Source: Bacillota bacterium
Lineage (GTDB): Bacteria > Bacillota > SHA-98 > UBA4971
Direction of reading: 5' to 3'
Length of the DNA stretch: 33,651 nt
Assembly (NCBI GenBank): GCA_029551185.1
Contig: JAKPFY010000116.1
Coordinates: 1 to 33,651, forward strand
The notes beneath the pieces are model-generated. The model did no database searches. It saw only the letters and a program-made list of their open reading frames with translations, and was not told where the DNA came from. Made by a program: the position numbers and the translations under genes. This document shows, piece after piece, positions 16,305-26,662 of this stretch (the stretch's first letter is position 1; every line of letters starts with the position of its first letter).

Positions 16305-17564
16305 ATGTCCAAATTCGAAGAGCATAAGGGCTTGAAGTGCTCATTTTGCGGCAAGTATCAAGATCAGGTACACCGGCTCATCGCTGGGCCGGGTGTATAT
16401 ATTTGCAATGAGTGTATTGAGCTCTGCAACGAGATCATAGCAGAGGAAATGAACGAAGAGGCTGAACACGATCTGCGGGATATTCCCAAGCCCAGAGAGA
16501 TCAAAGCTTTCCTTGACCAATACGTGATTGGCCAAGAGAGAGCTAAGAAGATGTTGTCAGTAGCCGTTTACAACCACTACAAGCGCATAAGCAGGTTTCA
16601 CGGTGACGACGACGTAGAAATCCAGAAGGCCAACATCGTGATGTTAGGCCCGACCGGCTCTGGGAAAACCTATCTCGCTCAGTGTCTTGCCAAGTTCTTG
16701 AACGTACCCTTTGCTATCGCCGATGCCACTACCCTTACTGAGGCAGGGTACGTAGGTGAAGACGTAGAGAATATTCTGCTGCGGCTTATCCAAGCGGCAG
16801 ACTACGATATTGAGAAGGCGGAGCGGGGCATCATATACATCGACGAGATAGATAAGATCGCGCGGAAGTCTGAGAATCCGTCGATAACCCGGGATGTCTC
16901 CGGAGAAGGGGTCCAGCAGGCCCTCCTCAAGATCCTTGAGGGGACCATAGCCAACGTGCCTCCTTTAGGTGGCAGGAAGCATCCCCATCAGGAGTTCATC
17001 CAAATCGATACCACCAACATACTGTTTATCTGCGGAGGCGCGTTTGAGGGGATAGACAAGATAATCCAAAACAGGATCGGCCAGAAGACCTTGGGGTTCA
17101 CGTCTGAGCCCCGGTCCCGCAGGGACACCTCCATCGGGGAGATACTGGCGCAGATTGAACCTCAGGATCTGCTCAAGTACGGCTTGATCCCTGAGTTTGT
17201 AGGCAGGCTTCCGATAATAGTCACTCTGGATGCCCTAAGTGACGATGACCTTGTGAGGATTTTGGTAGAACCCAAGAACGCCTTGGTGAAGCAATACCAG
17301 AAGATGTTCATGATGGACGGAGTCCGCCTGGAATTCGAAGAAGAAGCAATCCGGGCGATAGCCCAGGAAGCCAGCCGGAGAAATACCGGGGCCAGGGGAC
17401 TGAGGGCGGTGATTGAAGATACAATGCTTGAGATCATGTACGATCTGCCTTCTCGTCCCGAAGTTACCAAGTGCGTGATCACACGAGACGTGGTTGTATC
17501 CAAGGCTCCGCCGGTGCTGGTGGCAGGAGACAGTAAGCCAAGGCCAAAGGAAGAGACTGCATGA
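16305..17564 (+). CDS. clpX: ATP-dependent Clp protease ATP-binding subunit ClpX
   Basis: 419 aa. N-terminal C4 zinc finger (C12, C15, C34, C37), Walker A GPTGSGKT at 115-122, Walker [10 protein letters not shown] near 180, a RIGQKTLGF pore/IGF-type region and the C-terminal AAA+ small domain. ClpX unfolds tagged proteins and feeds them to ClpP. ATG 16305 follows GGGGTGAAAGG closely. The gene ends in a strong terminator (17583), closing the tig-clpP-clpX block. Confidence 0.95.
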   Translation: MSKFEEHKGLKCSFCGKYQDQVHRLIAGPGVYICNECIELCNEIIAEEMNEEAEHDLRDIPKPREIKAFLDQYVIGQERAKKMLSVAVYNHYKRISRFHGDDDVEIQKANIVMLGPTGSGKTYLAQCLAKFLNVPFAIADATTLTEAGYVGEDVENILLRLIQAADYDIEKAERGIIYIDEIDKIARKSENPSITRDVSGEGVQQALLKILEGTIANVPPLGGRKHPHQEFIQIDTTNILFICGGAFEGIDKIIQNRIGQKTLGFTSEPRSRRDTSIGEILAQIEPQDLLKYGLIPEFVGRLPIIVTLDALSDDDLVRILVEPKNALVKQYQKMFMMDGVRLEFEEEAIRAIAQEASRRNTGARGLRAVIEDTMLEIMYDLPSRPEVTKCVITRDVVVSKAPPVLVAGDSKPRPKEETA

Positions 17565-17582
17565 CACCTTAGAGTGCCTGAG

Positions 17583-17623
17583 CCCCGGCACTATAGCGGG
17601 AGTGCCGGGGTTGTTCTGTTTTT
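17583..17623 (+). terminator. Rho-independent terminator after clpX
   Basis: Perfect 10-bp stem CCCCGGCACT (17583-17592) with AGTGCCGGGG (17601-17610), 8-nt loop, then TTGTTCTGTTTTT. Confidence 0.9.
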
Positions 17624-18029
17624 GGCTCCATATCTTCCCCCTGGCATCAGACTCCCAAGTTATATAGCAATCGCTCCGGGTTTGCGATAAACTAATATGT
17701 ACAACAGTACGACGTCAGCTCGGAAAGATAACACCCCGGCTACACAGTGACATTCTCAACTATCCCGGTGGCGACGCACAAGTTCTTGGGCCATAAACGG
17801 ACAAGCTAATGGCTATAGTGGTAATGGCCACTTTGTAGCGGGGCAGGAAAATTTAGCGTAAGAATGGGCAATATAGGAGCAGGTGTATAAACTGGCAGGG
17901 ATTCCCAGTTTTGACAGGCGTCCTAGCAGGACTTCCATTCTTACAAAGAGAATACGGGAAATACGTTTATACTGTGTGTCACTCAGGCTTTTGTTGAGGC
18001 AATATGATGAGACTGGATGAGGATAATGC
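17624..18029. other. Gene-free regulatory region upstream of lon
   Basis: No coding sequence. It contains a dyad AAACTGG-N9-CCAGTTT (17889-17911) whose right arm abuts TTGACA (17911-17916), a small inverted repeat GTCCT-AGC-AGGAC (17920-17932) and a TATACT at 17968-17973. TTGACA has no good -10 at 17 bp (TCCATT), so the start point is unclear. The dyad could be an operator for lon. No CIRCE element is present. Confidence 0.4.
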
Positions 18030-18043
18030 GGGAGGTGTCAAAC

Positions 18044-20458
18044 ATGGGTGACGCGAGAGATGCCGTTCGGAAGTCCTACCCGCTTTTGCCGCTGAGAAAC
18101 GTGTTGGTGTTTCCGGGCATAACCATTTCGCTAGAGGTTGGGCGGCCAAAATCCCTAAGAGCTGTGGACATTGCTCGGGCTTCAGGGAACGAATTGGTTA
18201 TGTGTGCGCAAAAGAGCACAGAGATTACAGACCCTTCGCCCGAAGACATATATAACGTAGGTACTTTGGGAAGAATCAAAGAAGTTGCCAAGGCTCCGTC
18301 AGGCAACCTTCGCATAGTAGTGGAAGGCATCAGGCGCGTGAGGATTTCCTCTTACGACGCCCTGGAACCTGCATACATGGTCACTATCGAGGATTTGCTG
18401 GAACGGCGCCCCAGGCCTGACGAAAACAAGGTCTTGGTAAAAACCCTCATGGAGCAGTATGAAGAATATGTGGGAGTCACCAGGAACGTACCTGCTGAGA
18501 CCCTGATTTCCATTGCCGGGGTGAGCGAGGCAGGACGCCTGTGCGATACAGTGACAACCCACATACCCATCCCGATTTCCGAGAAGCAGGAACTTTTGGA
18601 GACAGTTTCGGTCATCGAGCGGACTGAGAGGCTGCTTGATGTGCTCAACAGGGAGATAGAAATCGCGGGCTTGGAGAAGCGGATTAACCTCAGGGTGCGC
18701 CGGCAGATCGAGAGGAGCCAGAAGGAGTACTGGCTGCGGGAGCAAATGAAGGCCATCCAGAAGGAACTGGGAGACAAGGGCGACGGTCCCAGTGAAGCTG
18801 AAGAGTTCAGGCAGAAGGTCGAGGAAGCCGGGCTTCCTGATGACGCAAAAGAAAGGGCGCTTCGGGAAATCGCCCGTCTTGAGAAAATGCCCCAAGCTTC
18901 GGCTGAGGCGGTCGTGGTGAGGACATATCTGGAATGGCTGGTGTCGCTGCCGTGGAACGTGGTTACGGAAGACACCATTGATATTGAACATGCCGAGAAG
19001 ATCCTGGACCAAGACCATTACGGGCTGGATGAGCCCAAAGAGAGGATACTTGAGTACCTTGCCATCCGTAAGCTGGTGAGCAAGCCTAGGGGGCCCATCC
19101 TATGTTTCGTCGGCCCTCCGGGAGTAGGCAAGACTTCATTGGGCAAGTCCATAGCCAAAGCTCTGGGACGCAAATTTGTGAGGATCTCTCTTGGCGGGGT
19201 GAGGGATGAAGCCGAGATCAGGGGTCATAGGCGCACTTACATCGGTGCCCTTCCTGGGCGGATTATCCAGGGGCTGAGGACTGCAGGCTCCAAGAACCCG
19301 GTGTTCCTCATGGATGAGATAGATAAGTTGGCATCAGATTTCAGAGGGGACCCTGCAGCGGCCTTGCTTGAAGTACTCGATCCTGAGCAGAACCATCAAT
19401 TTTCAGACCATTATCTTGAGGTGCCCTTTGACCTGTCCAAGGTGATGTTTATCACCACGGCTAATTCAACTCATACGATTCCAAGGCCGCTTCTGGACCG
19501 GATGGAAGTGATAACTCTGCCGGGGTACACAGAAGAGGAAAAGGTTGAGATTGCAAGCCGGTTCCTGGTTCCCAAGATGCTCAAAGAGCATGGGCTTACA
19601 CCGACGAACCTGACCATCCGCAGGGATGCGCTCAAGGAGATCATCAGGTCGTATACACGGGAGGCCGGAGTAAGGAACCTTGAAAGGCAAGTTGCCACTA
19701 TTTGCAGGAAAACAGCGAAAGACGTAGTTGCGGGTAACAAGAAGCGGGTTGTGGTTACAGCCAAGAACGTCAACAAGTATCTGGGCATTCCCAAATTCAG
19801 ATACGGCCAGGTGGAGAAGGAAGACCAGGTGGGCGTTGCCCTTGCCCTGGCGGTAACTGAATACGGCGGCGATGTGATGCCATGTGAGGTGAGTGTGGTT
19901 AAGGGCAAAGGCAAGCTCACCCTAACCGGGCAGCTGGGAGATGTGATGAAAGAGTCAGCACAAGCCGCTTTAAGCTACCTGCGGTCCCGGAGCGCAGACC
20001 TTGGTTTGGAACCTGACTTCTATGAACAGGTGGACATCCACGTGCACGTGCCCGAAGGGGCGATACCCAAAGACGGGCCTTCAGCTGGGATAACCATGGC
20101 ATGCGCGATTGCGTCTGCGCTTACAGGCAAACCTGTGAGGCACGATCTGGCAATGACCGGCGAGATAACCTTAAGGGGACGGGTGCTGCCCATAGGCGGG
20201 GTCAAGGAGAAGGTGTTGGCTGCCCACAGGGCAGGTGTTTCCAAAGTGATCCTTCCTTTGGACAACAAGAAGGATCTGGAAGACATCCCCGATAATGTGA
20301 GGGACGACATCGACATTGAACTGGTATCCCACATGGACCAGGTACTCGCGTTAGCCCTTAGAGACGGCAGGGATCCGGAACTTGAGACCCTTGCATGCTT
20401 AGATGGCCTAAAGCAAGGGCAGCAAGGGCAGGATGTGGCTGTAAACCATGTAAGCTAA
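18044..20458 (+). CDS. lon: ATP-dependent protease Lon (LonA type)
   Basis: 804 aa, full length. N-terminal LON substrate-binding domain ([14 protein letters not shown] from residue 11), a coiled helical region, Walker A GPPGVGKT at 357-364, Walker [10 protein letters not shown] near 425, and the C-terminal protease domain with the Ser-Lys dyad S680 (PKDGPSAG) and K723 (second Lys of KEK). It degrades misfolded and regulatory proteins in the cytoplasm. ATG 18044 is chosen because GGGAGGTG at 18030-18037 sits 6 nt upstream; ATGs at 18017 and 18026 lack a site. The last 20 residues are Gln-rich and variable. It is followed by a large terminator. Confidence 0.95.
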   Translation: MGDARDAVRKSYPLLPLRNVLVFPGITISLEVGRPKSLRAVDIARASGNELVMCAQKSTEITDPSPEDIYNVGTLGRIKEVAKAPSGNLRIVVEGIRRVRISSYDALEPAYMVTIEDLLERRPRPDENKVLVKTLMEQYEEYVGVTRNVPAETLISIAGVSEAGRLCDTVTTHIPIPISEKQELLETVSVIERTERLLDVLNREIEIAGLEKRINLRVRRQIERSQKEYWLREQMKAIQKELGDKGDGPSEAEEFRQKVEEAGLPDDAKERALREIARLEKMPQASAEAVVVRTYLEWLVSLPWNVVTEDTIDIEHAEKILDQDHYGLDEPKERILEYLAIRKLVSKPRGPILCFVGPPGVGKTSLGKSIAKALGRKFVRISLGGVRDEAEIRGHRRTYIGALPGRIIQGLRTAGSKNPVFLMDEIDKLASDFRGDPAAALLEVLDPEQNHQFSDHYLEVPFDLSKVMFITTANSTHTIPRPLLDRMEVITLPGYTEEEKVEIASRFLVPKMLKEHGLTPTNLTIRRDALKEIIRSYTREAGVRNLERQVATICRKTAKDVVAGNKKRVVVTAKNVNKYLGIPKFRYGQVEKEDQVGVALALAVTEYGGDVMPCEVSVVKGKGKLTLTGQLGDVMKESAQAALSYLRSRSADLGLEPDFYEQVDIHVHVPEGAIPKDGPSAGITMACAIASALTGKPVRHDLAMTGEITLRGRVLPIGGVKEKVLAAHRAGVSKVILPLDNKKDLEDIPDNVRDDIDIELVSHMDQVLALALRDGRDPELETLACLDGLKQGQQGQDVAVNHVS

Positions 20459-20836
20459 GCCCGGCAGGCTAAGGCGGCAGCCGGCCAGCAGGCCGGTAAG
20501 CTAAGATAGCAGGACCGGCAGTATTTGTGAATATAGCCCTTGCAGGCATGGGGCCCGGACCATGAAGTCAGGGTAGAGTCCGGGCCGCCTGCAAGGGTCT
20601 TGTACTTTTCTCGGTCGGAGTAGGATCCTCTAGCCGGAAGAGCGGCATCAAGCTGGACGGCCGGGGCTTGATCCGGACGGTTATAACTGTTCCTGCGCCA
20701 GATATGGAAGCCAGCCGCCTCCCAACGTAGGAAGCTACTGTTATTCCTTCCCGAAATTACACCCACGGTTCAGAAGGGTATCGCCATTGTCTGTCGAAAT
20801 GGTCTGAGTCACGGAAATGCCGGTTTAGGTGCAGGT
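20459..20836. other. Gene-free stretch after lon
   Basis: Short GC-rich repeated words (ggctaag, gccggc) follow the lon stop, then the terminator at 20537-20612. The remaining 220 bp show no gene or clear promoter. Confidence 0.5.
20537..20612 (+). terminator. Large hairpin terminator after lon
   Basis: Two stacked perfect stems: CCCTTGCAGGC (20537-20547) with GCCTGCAAGGG (20587-20597), and GCCCGGAC (20553-20560) with GTCCGGGC (20578-20585), followed by TCTTGTACTTTTC. Confidence 0.8.
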
Positions 20837-21478
20837 TTGTTGAAAAACCCAGGGCTTGGCCTATCCCGGCGGTGGCGAAGGGAGGTGGCCCCTTATTTTT
20901 TTTGGGGCGATGATTTGCGGAGAACGGGAAATTCAGACATAGTCTTAACCGGGACCATGGTCCGCCTCCGGGCGGTCACCGAAGACGACCTGCCGAGGCT
21001 TCTGGAATGGGACGAGGACGAGGAAATCTCCAGGTGGGCCGGGAAGAAGTTTTCATGCAGACGAGAAGCAAGAGATTGGTATCTTGACAATCCCCCTGCC
21101 AACAAGCGGACGTTTATCATTGAGACTCTAGACGGGGAAGTTATCGGTGAAGTCGAAATCCTCAACATATGTTGGCGGGTACATACAGGGGAACTGAGGA
21201 TAGTCATAGGTGAAAAGGACCGCTGGAATCAGGGTTACGGTACAGATGCCGTGGTTACCTTCACCAAATGGGTTTTCGATACGTACTCAATCGAGACGAT
21301 TTACCTCAGAGTGGACAAGGAGAATTACAGGGCCAGGAGATGCTATGCCAAGTCGGGGTTTAAGCCTGTGGGGCGGCTCAATTTCTCTCCTGAAAGAAAT
21401 CTTGACCCTGGCATGTCAAGGCACATCATATTGATGAAGATCACCAGAAGCGAGTGGCGTAAGCAAGCCCTTGCTTAG
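20837..21478 (+). CDS. GNAT family N-acetyltransferase
   Basis: GNAT-fold acyltransferase of the RimJ/RimL-like group. The domain begins near residue 37 (LTGTMVRLRAVTEDDLPRLLEW), and the acetyl-CoA-binding loop is at GEKDRWNQGYGTDAV. The C-terminal part (YLRVDKENYRARRCYAKSGFK) is the conserved beta-strand/helix end. It probably acetylates an amine or a protein N-terminus; the substrate cannot be read. The start is uncertain: TTG 20837 gives 213 aa, but GTG 20885 or TTG 20915 would remove an N-terminal segment outside the domain. It stands alone, closed by the terminator at 21518. Confidence 0.8.
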   Translation: MLKNPGLGLSRRWRREVAPYFFWGDDLRRTGNSDIVLTGTMVRLRAVTEDDLPRLLEWDEDEEISRWAGKKFSCRREARDWYLDNPPANKRTFIIETLDGEVIGEVEILNICWRVHTGELRIVIGEKDRWNQGYGTDAVVTFTKWVFDTYSIETIYLRVDKENYRARRCYAKSGFKPVGRLNFSPERNLDPGMSRHIILMKITRSEWRKQALA

Positions 21479-21517
21479 GGTGACTGCGTACTGCATACAG
21501 GCAGCACACATTAAGCT

Positions 21518-21570
21518 CACGAAAGAAGCTTCAGGCTTGCTGAAGCTTCTTTCGTGCCTGTTTCAATTTA
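21518..21570. terminator. Strong hairpin terminator between GNAT gene and convergent prolyl oligopeptidase gene
   Basis: Perfect 16-bp stem, CACGAAAGAAGCTTCA (21518-21533) with its complement at 21541-21556, 7-nt loop, then a T-rich run. It lies between convergent genes and may serve both. Confidence 0.85.
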
Positions 21571-21638
21571 CACCTGTGTCGCATCTTCACCATGTGTCGT
21601 GTCTTCACCACAGATACAGTCAGTCCGGGCCTTAGGGC

Positions 21639-23759
21639 CTACCAGCCGGCCGGCTCTTGGATCTCCAGTCCCAGCTGCCACGCAAAGAATCCCCAGATGT
21701 TGGCTTGTTCGTCGACCACTTTGTATACAGGTTTGCCTACACCGTGGCCTGCATCGGCTTCAACGGTCAGAAGCACCGGGCCCTTGGATGGGGTCCTTGA
21801 GGATACATCCTGGAGCAGAGCGGTCATCTTCCGTGCGTGCATAGGGTCTACCCTGGTATCAGACTCTGCGGTGTAAGTGTAAACAGCAGGGTAAGATACG
21901 TTTTCCTTGACGTTGTGGTACGGCGAATATGCGTAGAGCCACTTAAACGCTTCGGGATCATCAGGGTTTCCGTACTCAGAGCACCATAGGTACGCTATGA
22001 GGAATTTGTGGTACCGGACCATGTCAAGGAGGGGTACCCCGCAAGCCACTGCCCTAAACAGGTCCGGACGCTGGGTGAGGGCAGCCCCTACCAGCAAACC
22101 CCCGTTGCTCCGGCCCCAGATGCCCAGATGTTCAGGGTCGGTATATCCGTTTTCTATCAGATACTTACCTGCGTATATGAAATCGTCGAACACATTTTGC
22201 TTGTTCTGGAGCATACCGGCCCTGTGCCAGCTTTCACCGTATTCGCTGCCACCCCGCAAGTTGGCCGAGGCGTAGATTCCGCCTGATTCAATCCACGGGA
22301 TGATTGCGGGGGAATACGTAGGTGTCCTGCTGATGTTGAAGCCTCCGTAGCCTGAAAGCACTGTGGGCACAGGCCCTGCCTTTGAGATGTCCAAGCCGCG
22401 CCGCTTTAGTATAAACATGGGAACCCTGGTCCCGTCCTTTGAGGAGTAGAACACCTGCTCGATGGTTGCCAGATCGGGGTCTACCCCTTCGGCGCTTGCC
22501 AGGACAACTTCAGGCGTAGCATCTTTCTCAATATCGCACCGGTAAACCGCAGGAGGAACTAAGAACGATTCGAACCGGAAGTAGAAGATGCTGCTGTCGA
22601 GGCTCGCCGTGATCCCGGTGATGGTTCCCAGGGTAGGCAGGGGGATCTCCCTCACCAGCTCACCGTCGAGGGTGTAAACGTACAGATGGGATACGGCATG
22701 TTTTAGGCCGGATATGATTATATGGCCTTTTGCAAACTCCACCCTGTCGATGGTCAAGTCTGGCGACTCGGGAATGATGGTTTTCCAGTTGTCCATGGCA
22801 GGATTGCTGAGGTCCACGACGGCTATCTTATATCTGGGAGCTTGGAAGTTTGTGATTATGTACAGGGTGTCGCCTATGATCTTCCCGTAGAAGATCCCGT
22901 CTTTTCCTTCGACTACGGGCTTAAACTCTGCCCCGTCGGCTTGTTCATCGCGCACATAAAGGTCGGTCCTGTTCCATCCGTGGCTTACCGTGAGCAGCAA
23001 GTATTTGCCGTCGTCTGAAAGGGATGTGCCGTATGACAGTTCCTTAGGACGGCCTTCTCCGAATATCTTGGGATCTTTGTCGGGATCTGTTCCTAACTTA
23101 TGGAAGTAAATGTGCCTGTTGTAGTTCTCCTCGCCAGGCGGCACCTCACCTGGTTTGGGATATCTCCCGTAGTAGAATCCCTGATTGTCTTGTTTCCAGG
23201 TGACTCCGGCGTACCTGGTTCTCTCGATCCTTTCAGGGAGGAGCTCGCCTGTGTCCACGTTGAGGATGTGGAGCACGCTCCATTCATCGCCCCGTTCTGA
23301 AAGCCCATAAGCCAGCATTGACCCGTCAGGCGACGGATGCCACCAGTCCAGTGCCACTATTCCGGCTGTGCTCAGTTGGTTTGGATCCACAAGGACCTGC
23401 GCGCTGCCTGGCTTTCCGTCTGTCTGTTCAGGGTCCATTACCATAAGCACTGGTTGATTCTTTCCCTGTATACGTTTGGTGAAAAACAGTCTGCCGCCCC
23501 GGAGTACGGGTGTACCTACCATATCCTGGGACATTAGCTGAGATATACGTTGCGCTATTAGTTGCCGTTCAGGGAGCTGTTGGAACACTGCGTTTGACCT
23601 CATATTTTGGGCGAGGGTCCATTCCCGTACTTCGGGAGACCGGCCGTCTTCCAGCCAGCGGTAAGGGTCTCTGATCTCAACCCCGTGAACCATGTCCACC
23701 ACAATCCGCTTCGGGGTATCTGGCGGATCAGGGATATGTACCTGCCGTGTGCGTGCCAC
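21639..23759 (-). CDS. Prolyl oligopeptidase (S9A family)
   Basis: 706 aa, full length. The N-terminal seven-blade beta-propeller (HIPDPPDTPKRIVVDMVHG... with RDPYRWLED) is followed by the alpha/beta-hydrolase domain with nucleophile S551 in GRSNGG, Asp in SDTRVDP and His in DAGHG. It cleaves short peptides after proline. There is no signal peptide, so it is cytoplasmic. The frame opens at TTG 23768, but GGAAGGG is better spaced for GTG 23759. It lies 111 nt downstream of the HAD gene on the same strand and may be co-transcribed. With the M24 and hydroxyproline genes, it is another proline-peptide function in the window. Confidence 0.93.
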   Translation of the reverse strand: MARTRQVHIPDPPDTPKRIVVDMVHGVEIRDPYRWLEDGRSPEVREWTLAQNMRSNAVFQQLPERQLIAQRISQLMSQDMVGTPVLRGGRLFFTKRIQGKNQPVLMVMDPEQTDGKPGSAQVLVDPNQLSTAGIVALDWWHPSPDGSMLAYGLSERGDEWSVLHILNVDTGELLPERIERTRYAGVTWKQDNQGFYYGRYPKPGEVPPGEENYNRHIYFHKLGTDPDKDPKIFGEGRPKELSYGTSLSDDGKYLLLTVSHGWNRTDLYVRDEQADGAEFKPVVEGKDGIFYGKIIGDTLYIITNFQAPRYKIAVVDLSNPAMDNWKTIIPESPDLTIDRVEFAKGHIIISGLKHAVSHLYVYTLDGELVREIPLPTLGTITGITASLDSSIFYFRFESFLVPPAVYRCDIEKDATPEVVLASAEGVDPDLATIEQVFYSSKDGTRVPMFILKRRGLDISKAGPVPTVLSGYGGFNISRTPTYSPAIIPWIESGGIYASANLRGGSEYGESWHRAGMLQNKQNVFDDFIYAGKYLIENGYTDPEHLGIWGRSNGGLLVGAALTQRPDLFRAVACGVPLLDMVRYHKFLIAYLWCSEYGNPDDPEAFKWLYAYSPYHNVKENVSYPAVYTYTAESDTRVDPMHARKMTALLQDVSSRTPSKGPVLLTVEADAGHGVGKPVYKVVDEQANIWGFFAWQLGLEIQEPAGW

Positions 23760-23870
23760 CGTCACCAACCCTTCCTGTGTGTGCTTTAGTAGTTACCGGT
23801 TCTTGTGGCTAGCGGCTTAACTCTCACAACCTAGGTCCCTTGGACTTGCCGCCTAACCCGGTTTGTGATG

Positions 23871-24701
23871 TTAAGCTTCTAGCGCGCACAAGGTAAGTAC
23901 CTGGGATATGCTGTCCAGGATGTAATCGGGGTTTTGAGCTGCTACGGCTTCCTTGGGAAATGCCCCGTAGGTAACACCTGCAGTCTTTATAACCGGAACT
24001 GCAGGGCTTGGTCCCGAGCCTGAGGATTTGGCTTTCTCTTCAAGGAAGCGCCGGGCGTTCTTGGCCGATGCTATATCCCAGGGGCTGTCACCGACCATGA
24101 GGACGTTAAGTGGGAATGTTTGGTTGATTGAGGCTGACTCTTGAGTGCATCCCAGAAGGTCCAGTGCTTTGAGAACCGGGGCAGGGTGTGGTTTGTTTTC
24201 CGGAGTATCCTCGCAGAACACAGTGGCGTCAAACAAATGGGTGATACCTGCTATCTCCAGCCCCACCGTCGCAGTCCTGCGCCGCTTGGAAGTTACCAGC
24301 GCTATTTTGACTCCGTTTGCCTTAAGCGCCTGCAAGACGTCTACTGCTCCTGGGTACGGCTTAACGTAGTCTTTGTGGATGGACAGGTTATGAGCTTCAT
24401 ATACTTCGCAAGCTTCAACTGCTCTGCCAGGAAGGAGCTTTGAAAACTGCTCAAAAACAGGCAGTCCCATGTAAGGATGAAGTTCCTCGTCTTTGGGTGT
24501 GGCTCCGGTGAAGTGTCTGATGGTGTACTTCAGTGATTCGTAGATAGCTTGGGTGGTGTCAAGTAGGGTGCCGTCCAGGTCGAACAAGACCGCGTGAAAC
24601 GGGCAACGGGCTCCCTCCGCGGATGCGCCCTGCGACCTTAATTTGGGTCCGTGTTTGGTTTGAGTATTGGTTGTGTGTCTAGATGTATGGGGTTCTGTCA
24701 T
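23871..24701 (-). CDS. HAD family hydrolase (phosphoglycolate phosphatase / PpaX-like)
   Basis: 276 aa. HAD motif I DLDGT (nucleophile D41, acid/base D43), motif II VTSKR, motif III Lys in ENKPHPAP and motif IV GDSPWDIASA are all present, with the C1 cap helical region between motifs I and II. The arrangement is that of Gph/PpaX phosphatases. Two oddities: a polar 33-residue N-terminal extension and a Ser/Pro/Gly-rich insertion after motif IV (LEEKAKSSGSGPSPAVP). The substrate is probably a small phosphate ester or pyrophosphate. GAGGTG lies 11 nt upstream of ATG 24701. Confidence 0.88.
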   Translation of the reverse strand: MTEPHTSRHTTNTQTKHGPKLRSQGASAEGARCPFHAVLFDLDGTLLDTTQAIYESLKYTIRHFTGATPKDEELHPYMGLPVFEQFSKLLPGRAVEACEVYEAHNLSIHKDYVKPYPGAVDVLQALKANGVKIALVTSKRRRTATVGLEIAGITHLFDATVFCEDTPENKPHPAPVLKALDLLGCTQESASINQTFPLNVLMVGDSPWDIASAKNARRFLEEKAKSSGSGPSPAVPVIKTAGVTYGAFPKEAVAAQNPDYILDSISQVLTLCALEA

Positions 24702-25103
24702 TGCTGCGTTAACACCTCATGATCTAGTAATCTCTTTATGCTGCTTCTGAGATTCTCCAGGTCACGCTGCTTATCCTGCTAATAAATGCTGTGACGTTTT
24801 TGCAGTGTTGCCTCTTGGTGAGGGGGAAACCAGCAGTTTGCCGCCGAAAGCCGCCTATAATCAGTACTCTTCCTGGAAATGGGAACCCCCTGGTGGTGGT
24901 GACCCAGCTGCCTGATGGATCGGTCCATATAAAGGAAAACCCGTGTAAGTGGTAGAACTAGTACTCGGATACGCAAACGATGGTGCCTGGAACACCCGAG
25001 GTGGCGCAAGGTACCTTAAACCTCATGGCGCGATGGCGGATCATGCGTGAGGCCGGATGTGCCGTGACAGGCAAAGCTAGGAGGAGGCAAGCGGCCGATC
25101 TCA
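24702..25103. other. Divergent intergenic region
   Basis: About 400 bp between the HAD gene (minus) and the DUF2953 gene (plus). An isolated TATAAT at 24856-24861 has no -35 box at usable distance. No gene, repeat or hairpin of note was seen. Confidence 0.5.
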
Positions 25104-25871
25104 ATGATAATCCTCATTGTGGCACTTAAATGCATATTGTGGGCGGTTATTGTAGTATTCTCCGCTGTCCTCATAGGGCTGGCCTTGCCTGTTTCAGTGA
25201 AGGCTTCCGGTTGGCTTTCTGTTGAAGACAACTTCGAAGAGGCCTCATGCAAGCTTGATGAGGGGTGCTTGGGTGATGTTGCCTTGTTCCTGTACGATGG
25301 CACCTTCACCTTAAGTTGCAGGGCTTTTTTGGGGCTGATTTCTGCACAAGTAGGCCATCTGGCAGCCCCTGAGGTGCGGGTAGCCGGAATAAAGGTGCAG
25401 TTGGGTTCGGGCAGAGCTCCCGGCAAGTCCCAAGGTCCTACAAAGGATCAAACGCCCGGCCGCGCCCAGCCGGACCAGCCTAAGAAGACTGGGGATAAGA
25501 GCAAAGGGAAGAAAATTGACTTTGATGAAATAAGGAAGTACTTGTCGCCGGCTGTAAGGACCGGCTTGATAGATACACTTAAGGCACTGTATAAGGCGTT
25601 CCACTTAGATGCTGACCTAGATGTTGAGTTGGGGCTTTCCGACCCTGCCCATACAGGGATGGTATTCGGCCTGTTTTCAGCTGTTGCCGGTTGGACGGGC
25701 ATAAGCGGGGTGAGGCTCCACCCAAACTTCCACGACCGGGGCCTGCTTGTCCAGGGAAGCATCTCCATGTGGACGGTGCCTTTACATGTGCTTTGGATCG
25801 GGGTGCGCTTCATGCTAGTACCTGAGATCAGGCAACTATGGTGGAACAAACGGAAGCAGGGCGGAGCGTGA
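25104..25871 (+). CDS. DUF2953 family membrane protein (YtfI-like)
   Basis: 255 aa. N-terminal hydrophobic segment (residues 2-28), a conserved beta-rich part, a Lys/Pro/Gln-rich linker (about 105-142), then the DUF2953 signature region (DADLDVELGLSDPAHTGMVFGL near 170-190) and a second hydrophobic segment near the C-terminus. It matches the protein next to YtfJ in Bacillus, supporting an endospore-former; molecular function unknown. AGGAGGAGG at 25079-25087 is 16 nt from ATG 25104, unusually far; GTG 25119 or a non-standard upstream start is possible. Confidence 0.75.
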   Translation: MIILIVALKCILWAVIVVFSAVLIGLALPVSVKASGWLSVEDNFEEASCKLDEGCLGDVALFLYDGTFTLSCRAFLGLISAQVGHLAAPEVRVAGIKVQLGSGRAPGKSQGPTKDQTPGRAQPDQPKKTGDKSKGKKIDFDEIRKYLSPAVRTGLIDTLKALYKAFHLDADLDVELGLSDPAHTGMVFGLFSAVAGWTGISGVRLHPNFHDRGLLVQGSISMWTVPLHVLWIGVRFMLVPEIRQLWWNKRKQGGA

Positions 25872-26019
25872 CTCCCAGTTGGCGGCTGCGTATGGGTTAT
25901 ATGACCGGGTGTACCAGGTGGTCCCAGGTGTGCCATCTGGGAAGTGGCTTGTAGGTGGCACGGTTTCGTGGAAGCAGGCCGTGCCGTAAGATCGAGAAAA
26001 AATAAAGGGAGGCGGAACC

Positions 26020-26451
26020 ATGGAACATGTGAGCTCCATTGAAGCGTTGGGCGCTCAGCTTGAGAAATTCATCTCGACCAAGACGGTATTTGGCGAACCT
26101 GTGGTTGCAGGCAGAGTTACACTAATCCCGATTCAGCAGGTATCCTTTGGGTTTGGCTCAGGCGGCGGCAAGGGCGGAAATGAAAAGGAGTCGGGTTCAG
26201 GTGTAGGTTCGGGCGGTGGGGCCGTACTCAGGCCCTTGGCCATAGTAGCAGTGAGGGACGACGGAGACGTACAGCTCTTCACCTTCGAAGGCAGGGGCCT
26301 AGCCGACAAGGTCATAGAAAGGCTCCCTGATGTGATATCCAAGGTGAGCTTGGCAGTCCCCAAAAAGCTTAAGTGCAAAGACAAAGAAGAGGACAAAACC
26401 GGAGATGCATCTAAAGAAGCTCAAGCTGAAGCTGAGGCACCGGCGGAGTAA
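26020..26451 (+). CDS. ytfJ: YtfJ/GerW family sporulation protein
   Basis: 143 aa. It begins with a helix (SSIEALGAQLEKFIST) and the conserved TVFGEPVVAGRVTLIPIQQVSFGFGSGGG, with the Gly/Ser-rich stretch typical of YtfJ, then VLRPLAIVAVRDDGDVQLFTFEG. A charged Lys/Glu/Ala-rich tail (last 35 residues) is extra. In Bacillus the protein is made in the forespore and is needed for normal germination. AAGGGAGG precedes ATG 26020. It lies 148 nt after the DUF2953 gene, the same order as ytfI-ytfJ. Confidence 0.88.
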   Translation: MEHVSSIEALGAQLEKFISTKTVFGEPVVAGRVTLIPIQQVSFGFGSGGGKGGNEKESGSGVGSGGGAVLRPLAIVAVRDDGDVQLFTFEGRGLADKVIERLPDVISKVSLAVPKKLKCKDKEEDKTGDASKEAQAEAEAPAE

Positions 26452-26625
26452 AACGCAGCTCACTAGGTGAGCAGACCGGCTGGCTAAGCGGCACACGGTA
26501 ACAGTAAGATTGGCAGCCCGATTGTGTAGCGGGGCGCCCGGCAGCGGATATGGCGCCTCGCTAAGTCTTTATTGGGTACAGGTGTCTGATAGCAGAATTT
26601 TTGATCAAAATCGGTTGCTTTGTAG

Positions 26626-26654
26626 TTGGCAAGGGCGGGAGTTTAGGTTATAAT
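26626..26654 (+). promoter_or_regulatory. Sigma-A promoter of the TM1266-hydE-hydG-hydF operon
   Basis: TTGGCA (26626-26631), exact 17-bp spacer, consensus TATAAT (26649-26654). The start is expected near 26661. Confidence 0.85.
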
Positions 26655-26662
26655 CAAGGTGA

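Noticed and set aside
13740-18043. CIRCE or CtsR operators controlling tig/clp/lon
   Set aside because: Neither the CIRCE dyad nor tandem GGTCAAA boxes were found.
24856-24861. TATAAT upstream of the DUF2953 gene
   Set aside because: No -35 element at 15-19 bp; chance occurrence is likely.
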